DNA from: Acanthosepion esculentum
Lineage: Eukaryota; Mollusca; Cephalopoda; Sepiida; Sepiidae
Assembly (NCBI GenBank): GCA_964036315.1
Contig: OZ038498.1
Location: 9,099,861 to 9,163,860, forward strand
DNA: 64,000 nt
Direction: 5' to 3'
The notes beneath the pieces are model-generated. The model saw only the letters and a list, made by a program, of their open reading frames with translations, had not been told where the DNA came from and made no database searches. This document shows positions 22,905 through 36,700 of the stretch, in pieces. Position 1 is the stretch's first letter, and the number at the start of each line of letters is the position of its first letter. Made by a program: the position numbers and the translations under genes.

Positions 22905-24190
22905 ATAGAAAGAGGAGTACGGCCAGCAATCGTCTTCTCACGGGACTTATTTAACCGACAGCGCGATGGCATCCTACCAGAATTTATTCTGTAGGCACAA
23001 ACTTAACAATAAAAGCTACACACCTGACACCATGTTGATGGCAGACGTAGAAAAGAAATTGTACAAATTTCTAGACAACCTTATAAAAGAAATCGGGAAG
23101 ATAGAATGTGTGGTCGTCAGCAAATAAAAAAAGAAGAGCTAAAGTTGAAAGCTATGAATTGGAGATGTCAAAACCCAGAAAAGAACAGAAATATAACAAT
23201 CAGAAGTGTTTAAACAAACAACGGAAATTATGACACAGAAATCCGAAGACGCATTAGAATAGAGAAAAATGCCCCCAAAAGTTAAAAGTACTAAAAAAAC
23301 AAAGTGCTGAATTGCTATATAATATTAAATTTATGTCGGTCAATGCTGGAAAATTCCCTCGCAGAAGATGAGACGAAGGGACGGTTATGGTGTTCTACAA
23401 AAGAATACTGAGAAATCCATCGATGGGGTATGTGTTTAATCCGGAAGTTTTTAGAAAAATGTAAGCGAAAAAGACATTTATATTTAGTATTAGAGATAGC
23501 TGAAATTTCTAAGATACATCATAAGGAAAAAGGGCTTGGAGAGTTTGACAGGCAACGGATAAACTGAAGGCATGAGATAAAAGGAATGAACGAATAATCA
23601 AACCTGCTTTTGTCAATACAGGGAGTGTGAGGAATAGTAAAAAAGGCAAACATTGCTAAAAGCTAAAAGACATAGGAAGTTGTGAAGGGACATGATCGTC
23701 CAGATCAGATAATAGAAAAACAAAAGATGGATTGATTGATAGCCTGAGTAAAGATTAAGATGAAAGCAAATAAAAGTGAAAAATTAAGAATAATGGTTGA
23801 AAAAGCTTTAGCTAATTAAAAAAAATATATAATACCGTTGCTAATTATACTACTAGTAACAAAATGAAACATGATGTCAAGAGAGAGATCGTGGAATGAA
23901 GAGGGAGTTTAAATGTTAGAAATGTAAACGAAAAATACATTTATATTTAGTATTAGAGATAGCTGAAATTTCAGGGATACATCATGAGGAAAGAGGGCTT
24001 GGAGAATTTGACAGTCACAGGATATACTGAAGGCAAAAGATAAAAGAAATAAACGAATAATCTAACGTCCTTTTGTCAATGGATGACACAACAGGGAGTG
24101 TGAGGAATGGTAAAAAAGGCAAATATTGCTAAAAGCTAATTGAGATAGGAAGTTGTGAAAAGACACGATCGTCCACATCGGATAATAGAA
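22905..24190 (+). pseudogene. RTE-like LINE 3' relic with a repeated 3' end
   Basis: Plus-strand pieces in shifting frames: RGVRPAIVFSRDLFN (reverse transcriptase block), KRNREDRMCGRQ, NGNYDTEIRRRIRIEKNAPK, VLNCYI, then KCKRKRHLYL, EIAEISKIHHKEKGLGEFDR. The catalytic region and many stops show it is dead. The last 300 bases (from AAAAATACATTTATATTTAG) occur twice, about 23465-23720 and 23925-24180. The same LINE family occurs at 54885-56520. Confidence 0.7.
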
Positions 24191-24254
24191 AAAGACTAAC
24201 TTAGTTTTAATACACATAAAATAATGAATACTTGATAAAAACAAAGATAAAGAA

Positions 24255-24560
24255 TTCGCATTTACATTATTCGGACTCTTGTCCTCATCTCTATTGCCAT
24301 ATTCACGATGTTTCGATCGTTGTACGCTCCGGTCTTCTTCGGGTGATTGGAATTTCGAACTGAACTCTTTATTTCGACCACAGGGGTAGATCGTTCTAGA
24401 TCCGGGTACCATGCCTCTTCCGCATGTCTCATTTAACACAACTCTCCAAATTTTTGTTTACCACTGCAGTCGCTCGGTATTGAACTCACAACTCTTTGGG
24501 TCAAGTCAACGGATCCAAACGACGCTTTTATCCACTGAGCCGTCACGTTCTTACAATTCT
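24255..24560 (-). mobile_element. SINE family B, degenerate copy
   Basis: On the minus strand a head with GATAAAAGCGTCGTTTGGAT and GAGTTCAATACCGAGCG, a body, the core CCGAAGAAGACCGGAGCGTA with ATCGAAACATCGTG, and a tail with GAGGACAAGAGTCCGAATAA. The core has lost part of its stem pairing. Confidence 0.7.
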
Positions 24561-24685
24561 TCATCTCGGAAATATAGAGAGATATTAAAGAATTCTCAAA
24601 GAAAAAATGGTAAAATTCCATGACGACTTAAAAATAGTTCAGTATGGCATAGCCAGTGACCATAATTCTGTTTTACAAACATAAA

Positions 24686-24691
24686 TTTATT
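24686..24691 (-). promoter_or_regulatory. Candidate polyadenylation signal for the lipase gene
   Basis: AATAAA on the minus strand, 336 bases beyond the lipase stop codon. It is the first canonical hexamer downstream, but with this base composition it could occur by chance. Confidence 0.3.
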
Positions 24692-25026
24692 CCTCCGTAT
24701 TATCAGTAAATCTAAATCATCTCATCTCTGAAAAAATGTCACTCTATTATTAAATAAGTTGAGTAATATGAACTGATTGAAATTACTAGGCTTCTGTCAA
24801 ACCGAATCATCTTGATATCCACAGGGTATCTAGCCGCCCATTGAGATCTTTCCGCAATTCACTTTGAGACACACATTCGTTGCAAAGATGAAAATGGTTT
24901 ATCAGACAGGTGTTTTCACACAGACATCCTTAACTACAAAGAAAGCTTAGAGAACTGGACAATAAAAATTGTGTGAGAAAGAAAAATAAAAAAAACTAGA
25001 GGGAAACAAAACAAAAAACAACAGTT

Positions 25027-25170
25027 TTAATAGATTTTCATGAGGAAAGAAAGTGGCTTGAAAATTGTTTCTTCTGCGTTCATTGCAAAAATAAAATCCA
25101 AATGACTGTAATCGCTGATTTCAACTTTGGTTACAACATTAGGTAATTCATTTGCCAACCTTTTCGCATC
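25027..25170 (-). CDS. Lipase exon 9 (last coding exon)
   Basis: Acceptor TTATTTTCAG precedes GATGCGAAAAGG. Encodes [12 protein letters not shown] through [16 protein letters not shown] to MKIY and TAA at 25029-25027. The histidine of SHLDF completes the catalytic triad. Phase 0 entry. Confidence 0.95.
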   Translation of the reverse strand, partial: DAKRLANELPNVVTKVEISDYSHLDFIFAMNAEETIFKPLSFLMKIY

Positions 25171-27144
25171 CTGAAAATAATAAGAAAAATGGTATATAAA
25201 ATATGTATATTCATAGAAAAAAAACACTCTACTCAGTATCCCCCTGTCTATCTCAGTCTGTTCTATTTACACTATTTACATTATTTGAACTGTTGTCCTC
25301 ATCTTTATTGTCATATTCACAGACTATATTTCTTATATGAGGTATTGTAACTATTTACACTATTTACATCGTTCGGACTGTTGTCCTCATCTTTATTGCC
25401 ATAATCACCTTCAACATCTGTCTCTATTTCTCAGATGAGGTATTGTAACTATTTACACTATTTATATTGTTCGGACTGTTGTCCTCATCTTTATTGCCAT
25501 ATTCACCTTCAATATCTGTCTCTATTTCTGAGATGAGGTATTGTAACTATTTACACTATTTACATTGTTCGGACTGTTGTCCTCATCTTTATTGCCATAT
25601 TCACCTTCAACATCTGTCTCTATTTCTCAGATGAGGTATTGTAACTATTTACACTATTTACATTGTTCGGACTGTTGTCCTCATCTTTATTGCCATATTC
25701 ACCTTCAACATCTGTCTCTATTTCTCAGATGAGGTATTGTAACTATTTACACTATTTACATTGTTCGGACTGTTATCCTCATCTTTATTGCCATATTCAC
25801 CTTCAATATCTGTCTCTATTTCTGAGATGAGGTATTGTAACTATTTACACTATTTACATCGTTCAGACTGTTGTCCTCATCTTTATTGCCATATTCACCT
25901 TCAACATCTCTCTCTATTTCTCAGATGAGGTATTGTAACTATTTACACTATTTACATCGTTCGGACAGTTATCCTCATCTTTATTGCCATATTCACCTTC
26001 AACATCTGTCTCTATTTCTCAGATGAGGTATTGTAACTATTTACACTATTTACATTGTTCGGACTGTTATCCTCATCTTTATTGTCATATTCTCGTTTCG
26101 GTCGTTGTACCCTCCGGACTTTTTCAAGTGACATACATTGGGATTTCGAACCGATCTCTTGACTTAGCCCACTGGTGTACATTGTTCTCGTACCAGGTGC
26201 CATTCCTTTTCTGGACATCTTACTTTCAGTTAATTCCATTTAGTAACTCAAATCTCCAAGTTTTTGTTCACCTCTGCCGTAGCCAGGTGTTGAACTCACA
26301 ATTATTTCGGTCAAGTCACTTTTTGGATTACTTCAAACAACGCTTATAATCCAAAAAGTGACTCCAAAAAGTGTCTTGATCCAAAAAGTGACTTGATCCA
26401 AAGTTCAATTCCTGGCCACAGCAGAGGTGAACAAGACTTGGAGAGTTGAGTTACTGAAGTAAAATAACTGAAACTGAGATATCCAAATGCATAGAACGTG
26501 GAATTCGAACAATCTACCCACGTGGATTAAATAAAGTATTCGGTTCAAAAGTATATCTCCTGAAGAAGGCCGGAGAGTACAACGTCCGAAACGTCGTCAA
26601 TATGACAATAAAGATGTGGACAACAGTCCAAACAATGTAAATAGTTACAATATCTTATTTTAGAAATATAGACAGATGCTAGTCTGTTCTAGGTACAAAA
26701 TTTACCGAGAAGTGTGAAAGATTTGTTTACTTACTCACTACTTATGATTTAGAATTTCGCAAGGTAGTAACAAGTCATTGATAGTGAATTAAATCATATC
26801 ATATCCTATCTATCTATCCATATATATTATTTGGTTCATTAAAAATCTAACTCAAGGCGATGCAGAATGACGCTGTTTCAAGTGGCCCTTTTACAATAAT
26901 AGAGCCAGTTTGACATTTTGATGTTCGAAAACCGTTTTTATGACCTGAGACCAAGTTATTACTTGAATCTGAATTATATAATCTTTATATAAGCATTTCT
27001 CAACCATTTTACCCTGAAAACCCTCGAAATGGTTTAATGTATCAGCTATATATATATATAAAATCATTATATACCGTTATTAATATATATTTTATATATT
27101 TATATCGTAGTGCACCTGATAAATCTCTATCTATAAAAGCCAGG

Positions 27145-27204
<60 letters not shown>

Positions 27205-30200
27205 CGAATGCACGGCCGCAATTTTCGACGGATTTGCACTAAAATTTACATGCACATGCTCCAAGTTAGCATAAGGCCAAGACCGACTTTGCATTTCCAA
27301 ACTCCCATCGATAGTGGAAATAATCGATTTTTTTCATGCTTCTACGGTAGTTTTCATGTAGTTTGCGGCCATTTTCTACTGGCCTATAGCTGGCTGCCAC
27401 GAATAGGCAGAAAGATTCTCTTGGCCAGCGTCAGAGCCAATAGCTGACTGACACGAATGTTAACTAGCATGCTAGCACGCAAAAAATAATCGATAGATGC
27501 ATTCGTCACAAGTGCGAAAAATTTTAATCTGCATGGCACTTTACTCCAATTGGCTCATTCGCTTGCTTAAACTCAACGTTGATTCTGATTCCGCAGAACT
27601 GGGTTGGGTGTGAAAATATATTTGTTGTTAACATTCTTTTTTCATTCGGTTTTTCCAGTTACGAGTCCTTTTTTAAAGCTCATTGTTTTGTGTTCATTTT
27701 TCTTTTGTTCTTTTTTCGTAACAGATTTAATATTTAGTATAGAGCTTAGAAAAAATTCGCAGTGTGAGATAGGCAAGAAGTAAGGCATGTAGCAACATCA
27801 GCACGGCAAAGGACACTCATTTAAAGGCAAGGAAGGGCAAAAATATTTTAAGTCAAGTGACAGCGATTGCTGTATGAGTTGTACGATTTTTGAATCAAGC
27901 GCCGGGTAACGCCGGGTCATGCTGCTAGTATAATATAGACATCGTGCATGCGTCCTGTACTCGAATCCGTCCGGGGTATGACGATAAACTATATCCAGCA
28001 GGAAAGCCACTGATCAGGAGTTTTTCAGGAGCGTGGAAGCACCTCTTAATTGCTGTTGTTCCCGGGTCCACCCTGACCCGGGCAAATAGCCTCCAAACTG
28101 GGTTCAAAACACCATGAAAGTATAAACATTTTTATCGTAAAATACCAGAAAAATATTTTCATAGTAAAAACATTACCAGCAATATTTTTGTAAAAATAAA
28201 ACAAATTACCAGCAATATTTTTGAAAAAAATGAAAATATCAACGGTAAAAAGAAATTACTAATGATCGCAAGAAAATTAAATTTCGGCATTAAATGACCC
28301 ATAAGGAGTTGATGTGCCGGTAAACAAACTGTACTCGATTGAGTCACTCGATGACACGAATTGGCTACGTACATGTCCTGTCCAGACGGTTTCACACTGA
28401 TACCATGTACACCCTTGTGCAAATTAATTGAAACAGTCGCGTTAGTTTCCTTCCTTTCACCTTACGGTCTTTTTAGACCCACTGGAGTGACAGTGTGTAA
28501 TCGATTTCTATTTTTCCTCAGATTAGGTCATTTGCAGTGGTGTACAGTAATATGAATCCATTTTCGGTGTGTATGAATGAAATTTGTTTGGCCTTGAAAA
28601 ATATTGCATCATCCGTGATTGCACCAGATTTTTATCACATCCAGACACTATTGTCTCGACTGTCGATTAGTTGTCCTACAGCCATTTCTGCACTGGACTT
28701 TACTCCAAAGAAGCGTACAAAAATTGTAACGCTGCACGAACAAGCCTTACCAGTGAGAAAATCAAAGTACTATAGATTGGCCCGGAAATTCTCTTGATTC
28801 CAATCTACAAGGAACGATCTCGGGGAATGGACATACAAAGTACTAACATGTGCACAGGGTCATGTTTTATTGGGAAAATATGAAAAATAGTAAATAATAA
28901 CGGAATTATTTGTTTTGTTTCAATTAATTTGCACAAGTGTGTAGACATCGCTATTCCCTATGAATTTTATAATTTTAAATAATATAAGTGTTTGAAGACT
29001 CTATTATAACAACCAAGGATTTTCTGACATTATACCGCAGGTGTATATTAAAATTACGAACATAAAATGAAACAAAAAATTACTCATAAATGTATTAGCC
29101 TATTTATCACTGTGAGTCGCGGAACCCCGGTTAAGGAACATTGAAGGAAACCTTTCACCGACACTCGAAATGAAGTATCTATATATTTACGAGAAAATTT
29201 AATGCTTACTGTCGGATTAGCAACTGTGTCACTTGCTCCAGTGAACATGGCGACAGGCACATCAACTTTGTTAAATCTAATCTTTGGTGGTTTTGTCTGT
29301 GAAGAAAAAAATGAAAATATATGATAACATTGTACAAATTCATTTTTCAAACTTAACAGGTAATTCAATAATTCGTACATATTAAATCAGTTTCTTTCTT
29401 TGGGATGACTTCACACGACGGCCAAATTCATAAAACTAAAAACCTAGTTCAATTATTTCCTGCACATAAGAAAAATTAAATTTTTAAATTTTCACAAATT
29501 TTAATAAGAACTTTATTGCGTTTTTTAGGTTTTTGTTATCAAACGTTACTGATATTTTTGCAGTATTATAAGCATACGAGGCACGGTGGAGTAATGGATA
29601 GCGGCTCGGATTGAGGAAACGGAGAGCTGAGTTCGCATTCCAGCAAGCTAGACCGAGTTCTAAAGAATAGCAACTAGTCTACCGTAAAAGACAACCCACT
29701 GTAAGAAGAAAATCTGCCTCTACATGATCGCCTAAGAGTGTATCACGCATGGAACATAACTGACTATAAGCATAAATACTTTCTTTTTTTTTTGTCTGAA
29801 AAGTTTAGACATTACTTTCATTGTATATTTATATTTATGAAAGCAATATCAACCTTATTATTTCAACCATCACGCACGTGACAAAACTAGCGACAAGAAC
29901 GACTTGCATTGAATTCAAAGAAAAAGATGTGATAATAAGGGGATTAGCATTAAGCTGAACAAATCCAGTGACGACATCAGCTGTAATACTGTCATGAAAA
30001 CACAGATAACGTTGATATCCCAAAGAAAATATCATTTTGTGAATTTATTAAAAAAATATATTTTGCAGGTGAGTAAAAGATTGCACCATTTAAAATAAGA
30101 ACTACATAACTTTCTATTGTTTTTTTATTTGGTTCTAATTTATTCGAGAAACATTTGTGCAAGAATTTCTCCTTTAACACCGTCTTTATCCGCTTCTCAT

Positions 30201-30207
30201 AATAAAC

Positions 30208-30266
<59 letters not shown>

Positions 30267-30634
30267 GGTATCCATAAAGTTCGTGTGCACTTTAAAAAAT
30301 TTATAACTTTATTTGTATTTGCAATAGAAATAATCTGTAAAAATTGTTATAAAGTTTAATGTACTTAGTTTTAGGTATAGCTAAAATATCTAATATGATT
30401 TCAGGCATTACTGTAAACCAGTTGGCAAATGTTTTCCGTGAACTACAAAATCGTATTACCCTTTGTATTGCTAATGATGGATGACATGTGGAAACTTAAA
30501 TAAAATTTCAATAAAACCTTAAAAAATACAGATTTACTTCTTTCTAATCATTTTTACAAATTTTTACAAATTATTTCTATCGCAAATACAAATAAAGTAA
30601 TAATTTTTTTAAAGTGCACGCGAATTTTATGGAC

Positions 30635-30725
<91 letters not shown>

Positions 30726-33700
30726 TTTTTAAAGTGCACACGAACATTATGGACACACTGTATATATATATAATTCAAATAAGATGGGTATCATTCAGCG
30801 GTAACTTAATAATTTCCATCACGGACATTAGAAACGGTAGGCAACTTACCATTCCATACTTGGCTATGTTATTTAATTTGCTGTCAAAATTATATTTGCG
30901 AGATTCCTTGTTTCGCATTAGCTGCAATAAGAATAGAGAAAATAATTAAATATCAAAAAGGGAAATCCATGTCACGAGACTATCTTTAAAATAATCCAGA
31001 GGAACATACTTGGGAAGAGTAACTGATTACCTATAATATTTAAATGTTTATATGCATCACTGTCAACACATTGCGTCACAGTGTCCGTTATGATAATGGA
31101 ATACTGTTCTCAGTTGTTTACAAAGCGAAGATCTGCCTCTGATAGAGCAGTGTGTTATGAATAATCAAGACTGGTCTTTGAGAGAACTATTTCTGTTTAC
31201 TGGGACTGTAGCGGACACCCTGTCGTATATGACGATGTCACAAGGAGCCCGCCACATTTTTACTTTGTGATCTGACCAGGCGAAACAATATGGACAACAG
31301 AACGAAGATGTGTATAATTTACGCTGGGTTTATTGACTGACGGAGAAAAGTATATATATTGGTAATGCTGACGGTTGGGCGTTGAGGTCTGGCGTTCCAG
31401 TTGAGTCATTGGTTCGACGTTGCTGATGCGGACGCTCGGGTTGAGTGTTAATGTGTGGCTGCTCCGGTCGTGTCGACAGTTGGAGGTCGATGATGCGGAA
31501 CATCCCGTAGTGATCACTAACAAACAGTAGACGGGAAAGGTTGGTTGGTGCGGTTGCTCCGGTCGTGTCGACGGTTGGAGGGTGATGATTGCGGTTGCTC
31601 CGGTCGGTACTGACCGGTCGGCGCTGATACGGTCGGTACTGACCGGTCGGCTCTGACTCGGTCGGTACTGACCGGTCGGCGCTCATATACGACACGGGGG
31701 CGCTCGGGCCATCGCGCCCCCCTCCGCTACAGGACTATAAAAGGACACTGAAACGCGAACCTTGTATTCTCAGTTAAATAAACCTTTCTTAAAGCCTACA
31801 CCTGCGTACTTTTGTCATTATACAGTGTACAAGAGTAATTGGAAAAAATATATTTAAAAATAGGTTCAGTGTGTCGTGCTAGACAGTTTTTCTTTCCTGA
31901 ATCTATCTCACATATCTGTAAGTCTCCCATTTGTCCATACCTCGTATATTGCTATCACATACGGTCCGATGCTCCTGCTATATTTTTAGAGATCCTTGAT
32001 AAAATCCAAAGAAGAATCAGTAATATTATTGGTCATGATCTGGCGTCTCGGCTTCAGTCACTTTCCTACCTCCATAAGGTTTCCCCGTGTCTTTTCTATA
32101 AATACTTTCATGGTAATTGTTCGGGTGAGCTCTTCGCTGTGGTACCTAGACATTTAAAATTTAAGCACAGTACTAAATTAGCAACAAGGTCTCATCAATT
32201 TACAGTTAAATTGGCTAGACGTAACCGTAAGTGCAATGCTAACATTTTTTCTCGCACGTCTCGCTTGTGGAACTCTCTTGCGGCTCCATGCTTTCCAGCC
32301 AACTTTGGTCTTCAAAAATTTAAATGCAATGTCAATAGTTATCTACTGTCTTCCTGATTACTCTTCACTTGTTCTCGCTCGTTAATAATGGTTCTGTTAA
32401 CTGATCTTTCATACTAAGTAACCTCTTTTGTTTTGCTTGGATTGATTCAGATAAATAATATGACGTCTTTTTAATGGCATGGGTAAAATAAATATTAAAT
32501 AGAATAAAAATAAATTTAATATAATAAAAAATACAAAGAAATATTGGGTAGGAATAAAAAAAATAAATAAATAAAGGGCCAACTCCTCAATAGTGATGTG
32601 AATAAACGTCGGGATATTAATAAACTAATGTTTGTTTATATGAAAGGATATCTGCATTTTTCTAAAGTAACAAAACCCAAAATTAAAAGCATTTTCTCAT
32701 TTATAACTCGATTCTAAATTAAACGATGTTTCAATTAAAGTCAATTACAAGAAGTAAAATTATTAAAATAGTATTAAAAGTTTTTCGACATAATTATTAA
32801 AATAAAAGTATTAAAGTAAAAGTATTAATGAACCAATGTTTGTTTATATGAAAGGAAATCTGCATTTTTCTAAAGTAACAAAAACCTTTAATTAAACGCA
32901 TTTTCTCAAGTAACTCGATTCGAAATTAAACGGCGTTTCAAATCAGGTGAATTACAAGAAGTAAATATAAAAATCAGTAAAAGATTTCACTGGAGCCAAA
33001 CATTTTCACTCTGCCGTAGACAATAATAAAACAGTAGAGTCTGATGGAAATGTTATTGGTGTATTTTAAAAGCTTTTACAGAGTATTTTAAATATAAAAC
33101 TATTTTAATGACTAGAATTAATACTTGTCATTTAGATTTCATGAATTTGAGGGAATTTTGTAAAGAAATCTTATTGAACTTATTCTGGAGAATATCAAAA
33201 GTTCTTTAAAAATAATGTATTGCTGCTATTTTTCGTATTTGTAGGAAATATCGGACAACAACAAAAATACCTCAACAAAATGGAAGCAAGATATTTTTTA
33301 TCGCATAAAAAGGTTTTATTTAAACCTATTGCTAAGCATAATTCTCCTGTTGAACACATTAATTCAGTTTGAAAATGAATTAGAAATTAGCCCCTCTTTT
33401 ATAGCATCTAATTTTACACTGACACATATATCGTCACGAGTTCAGTAACCCTTTTGGGTCAAAGTGTCACCACACATACTGTCACATATATCGTCACGAG
33501 TTCAGTAACCCTTTAGGGTCGAAGGTTCACCACGCGTACTGTCACATCTATCGTCACGAGTTTAGTAACCCTTTAGGGTCATAGGATTACCACACATACT
33601 GCCACATATTGTCACGAGTTCAGTAACCCTTTAGGGTCGAAGGTTCACCACACGTACTGTCACATATATCGTCAGAAGTTCAGTAACCCTTTATGGTCGA

Positions 33701-36700
33701 AGGGTCACCACACGTATATCGTCACGAGTTCAGTAACCCTTTAGGGTCGAAGGTTCACCACGCGTACTGTCACATCTATCGTCACGAGTTTAGTAACCCT
33801 TTAGGGTCGTAGGATTACCACACATACTGCCACATATTGTCACGAGTTCAGTAACCCTTTAGGGTCGAAGGTTCACCACACGTACTGTCACATATATCGT
33901 CAGGAGTTCAGTAACCCTTTAGGGTCGAAGGTTCACCACGCGTACTGTCACATCTATCGTCACGAGTTTAGTAACCCTTTAGGGTCGTAGGATTACCACA
34001 CATACTGCCACATATTGTCACGAGTTCAGTAACCCTTTAGGGTCGAAGGTTCTCCACACGTACTGTCACATATATCGTCAGGAGTTCAGTAACCCTTTAT
34101 GGTCGAAGGGTCACCACACGTATATCGTCACGAGTTCAGTAATCCTTTAGGGTCGAAGGTTCACCACGCGTACTGTCACATCTATCGTCACGAGTTTAGT
34201 AACCCTTTAGGGTCGTAGGATTACCACACATACTGCCACATATTGTCACGAGTTCAGTAACCCTTTAGGGTCGAAGGTTCTCCACACGTACTGTCACATA
34301 TATCGTCAGGAGTTCAGTAACCCTTTATGGTCGAAGGGTCACCACACGTATATCGTCACGAGTTCAGTAATCCTTTAGGGTCGAAGGTTCACCACGCGTA
34401 CTGTCACATCTATCGTCACGAGTTTAGTAACCCTTTAGGGTCGTAGGATTACCACACATACTGCCACATATTGTCACGAGTTCAGTAACCCTTTAGGGTC
34501 GAAGGTTCTCCACACGTACTGTCACATATATCGTCAGGAGTTCAGTAACCCTTTATGGTCGAAGGGTCACCACACGTATATCGTCACGAGTTCAGTAATC
34601 CTTTAGGGTCGAAGGTTCACCACGCGTACTGTCACATCTATCGTCACAAGTTTAGTAACCCTTTAGGGTCGTAGGATTACCACACATACTGCCACATATT
34701 GTCACGAGTTCAGTAACCCTTTAGGGTCGAAGGTTCTCCACACGTACTGTCACATATATCGTCAGGAGTTCAGTAACCCTTTATGGTCGAAGGGTCACCA
34801 CACGTATATCGTCACGAGTTCAGTAACCCTTTAGGGTCGAAGGTTCACCACGCGTACTGTCACATCTATCGTCACGAGTTTAGTAACCCTTTAGGGTCGT
34901 AGGATTACCACACATACTGCCACATATTGTCACGAGTTCAGTAACCCTTTAGGGTCGAAGGTTCACCACACGTACTGTCACATATATCGTCAGGAGTTCA
35001 GTAACCCTTTATGGTCGAAGGGTCACCACACGTATATCGTCACGAGTTCAGTAATCCTTTAGGGTCGAAGGTTCACCACGCGTACTGTCACATCTATCGT
35101 CACGAGTTTAGTAACCCTTTAGGGTCGTAGGATTACCACACATACTGCCACATATTGTCACGAGTTCAGTAACCCTTTAGGGTCGAAGGTTCTCCACACG
35201 TACTGTCACATATATCGTCAGGAGTTCAGTAACCCTTTATGGTCGAAGGGTCACCACACGTATATCATCACGAGTTCAGTAACCCTTTAGGGTCGTAAAC
35301 TCACCACACGTAATGACACATATATTGCCACGAGTTCAGTAACTCTTTACGGTCGAAGGGTCACCACACGTACTGAGAGCATAGCAGCAGCGGTAGTGCG
35401 TTTTCAGTCTGGTTTTTAATTAAGTTTTCCTTCACCTAGACTGGTTAAATGAACAAGAGAGTCCAGTCAGCTCAGCCATTCAACCCGCGTATCTTGTGCG
35501 AGGAAAGTATTTATGCCAGAGTCAACGGACTGAACTTGGCCGAAATTCAAACTCGGTTCGCTGATTTCTTTCTTCCGAGTCGCTAACCCCAACCCCAGCC
35601 CTAACCTCTATCCACAAGTCCTAACCCCAACCCTAACAAAACCCTAACCCCTAACCTGGACTGATGACAAATATAGTGTGAGGAGTTTATAGAACTTCGA
35701 AGATATTTCCAACAGCAAAATTCCCACGCTAATGTAATTTTGCCTGGCTTCCAATTAAAAACTAGCAACATTTATTGATATTATAAACATATATATATAT
35801 ATATATATATATTTATCATTCCGCTCAAACAAGGCAACAAAGCCACTAAGACGCAGTGAGTTACTAATTGTGAAAGAATATAAGAAAATAAAAGCATTAT
35901 TAAGATGCGGGAACAATAAAAAGAACAGAAATTAAGAAGACAAACGATAACAGTTGATATTGTATTTAAATTTTTGATAATCAAAGTTGACTGGAAAGCA
36001 AGAAGCCGGAAGAAAAGTGTGAGAAAAGAAACTGTCAGCATAGAACTTACGGTTCCATCTCGCCATTTCAACTGTGAAATGATGTGACATTGCCACCAAT
36101 CTAGTAATGCATTTTAATTCATAGAGTTTAGTTACCATGGAGGAAAGTTCATCAGAAAAATTACCATGAAAGTATTCATAGAAAAGACACAGAGAAGCCA
36201 CTTTACGGTGGTGGAAAGTGATTGATGTCAGGGGTCAGGACCAGTGACGCTGGAAATGTGTCTTTGGATTTTATGAAGGATCTAGAAATATATATCATTT
36301 TGACTTTTCTTTTATTTTGCAAAGAAATGTTAATAAGTAAATTCCGAGAACGGTTTTAGACAATTATTGTTTAAACATTTTCTTTGAAAATCACATCTTC
36401 GTAAAATTCTTAAATATCATAGCATTGGTTTTAAGAAAACAACAACTGCACTTTTTTGCTTTAATTCAAACTTTTCGACAAGGAGTTTACACTTATTTTA
36501 TATGAGAGAAATACAGGGTGTCCATAAAGTTCGGGTGCACTTTAAAAAATTTATAACTTTATTTGTATTTGCGATAGAAATAATTTGTAAAAAGGATTAG
36601 AAAGAAGTAAATCTATATTTTTTAAGGTTTTATTGAAATTTTATTTAAGTTTCAACATGTCCTCCATCATTAGCAATACAAAGGGTAATACGATTTTGCA

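Noticed and set aside
31330..31695. 121-codon Pro/Arg/Thr-rich open frame
   Set aside because: Generated by GC-rich short repeats in a probable LTR; no known domain and repetitive codons.
33420..35370. Regularly spaced repeats that could suggest a CRISPR array
   Set aside because: The intervening sequence is itself repeated as a 228-bp higher-order unit, so there are no unique spacers. The genome is animal and no cas genes are present.
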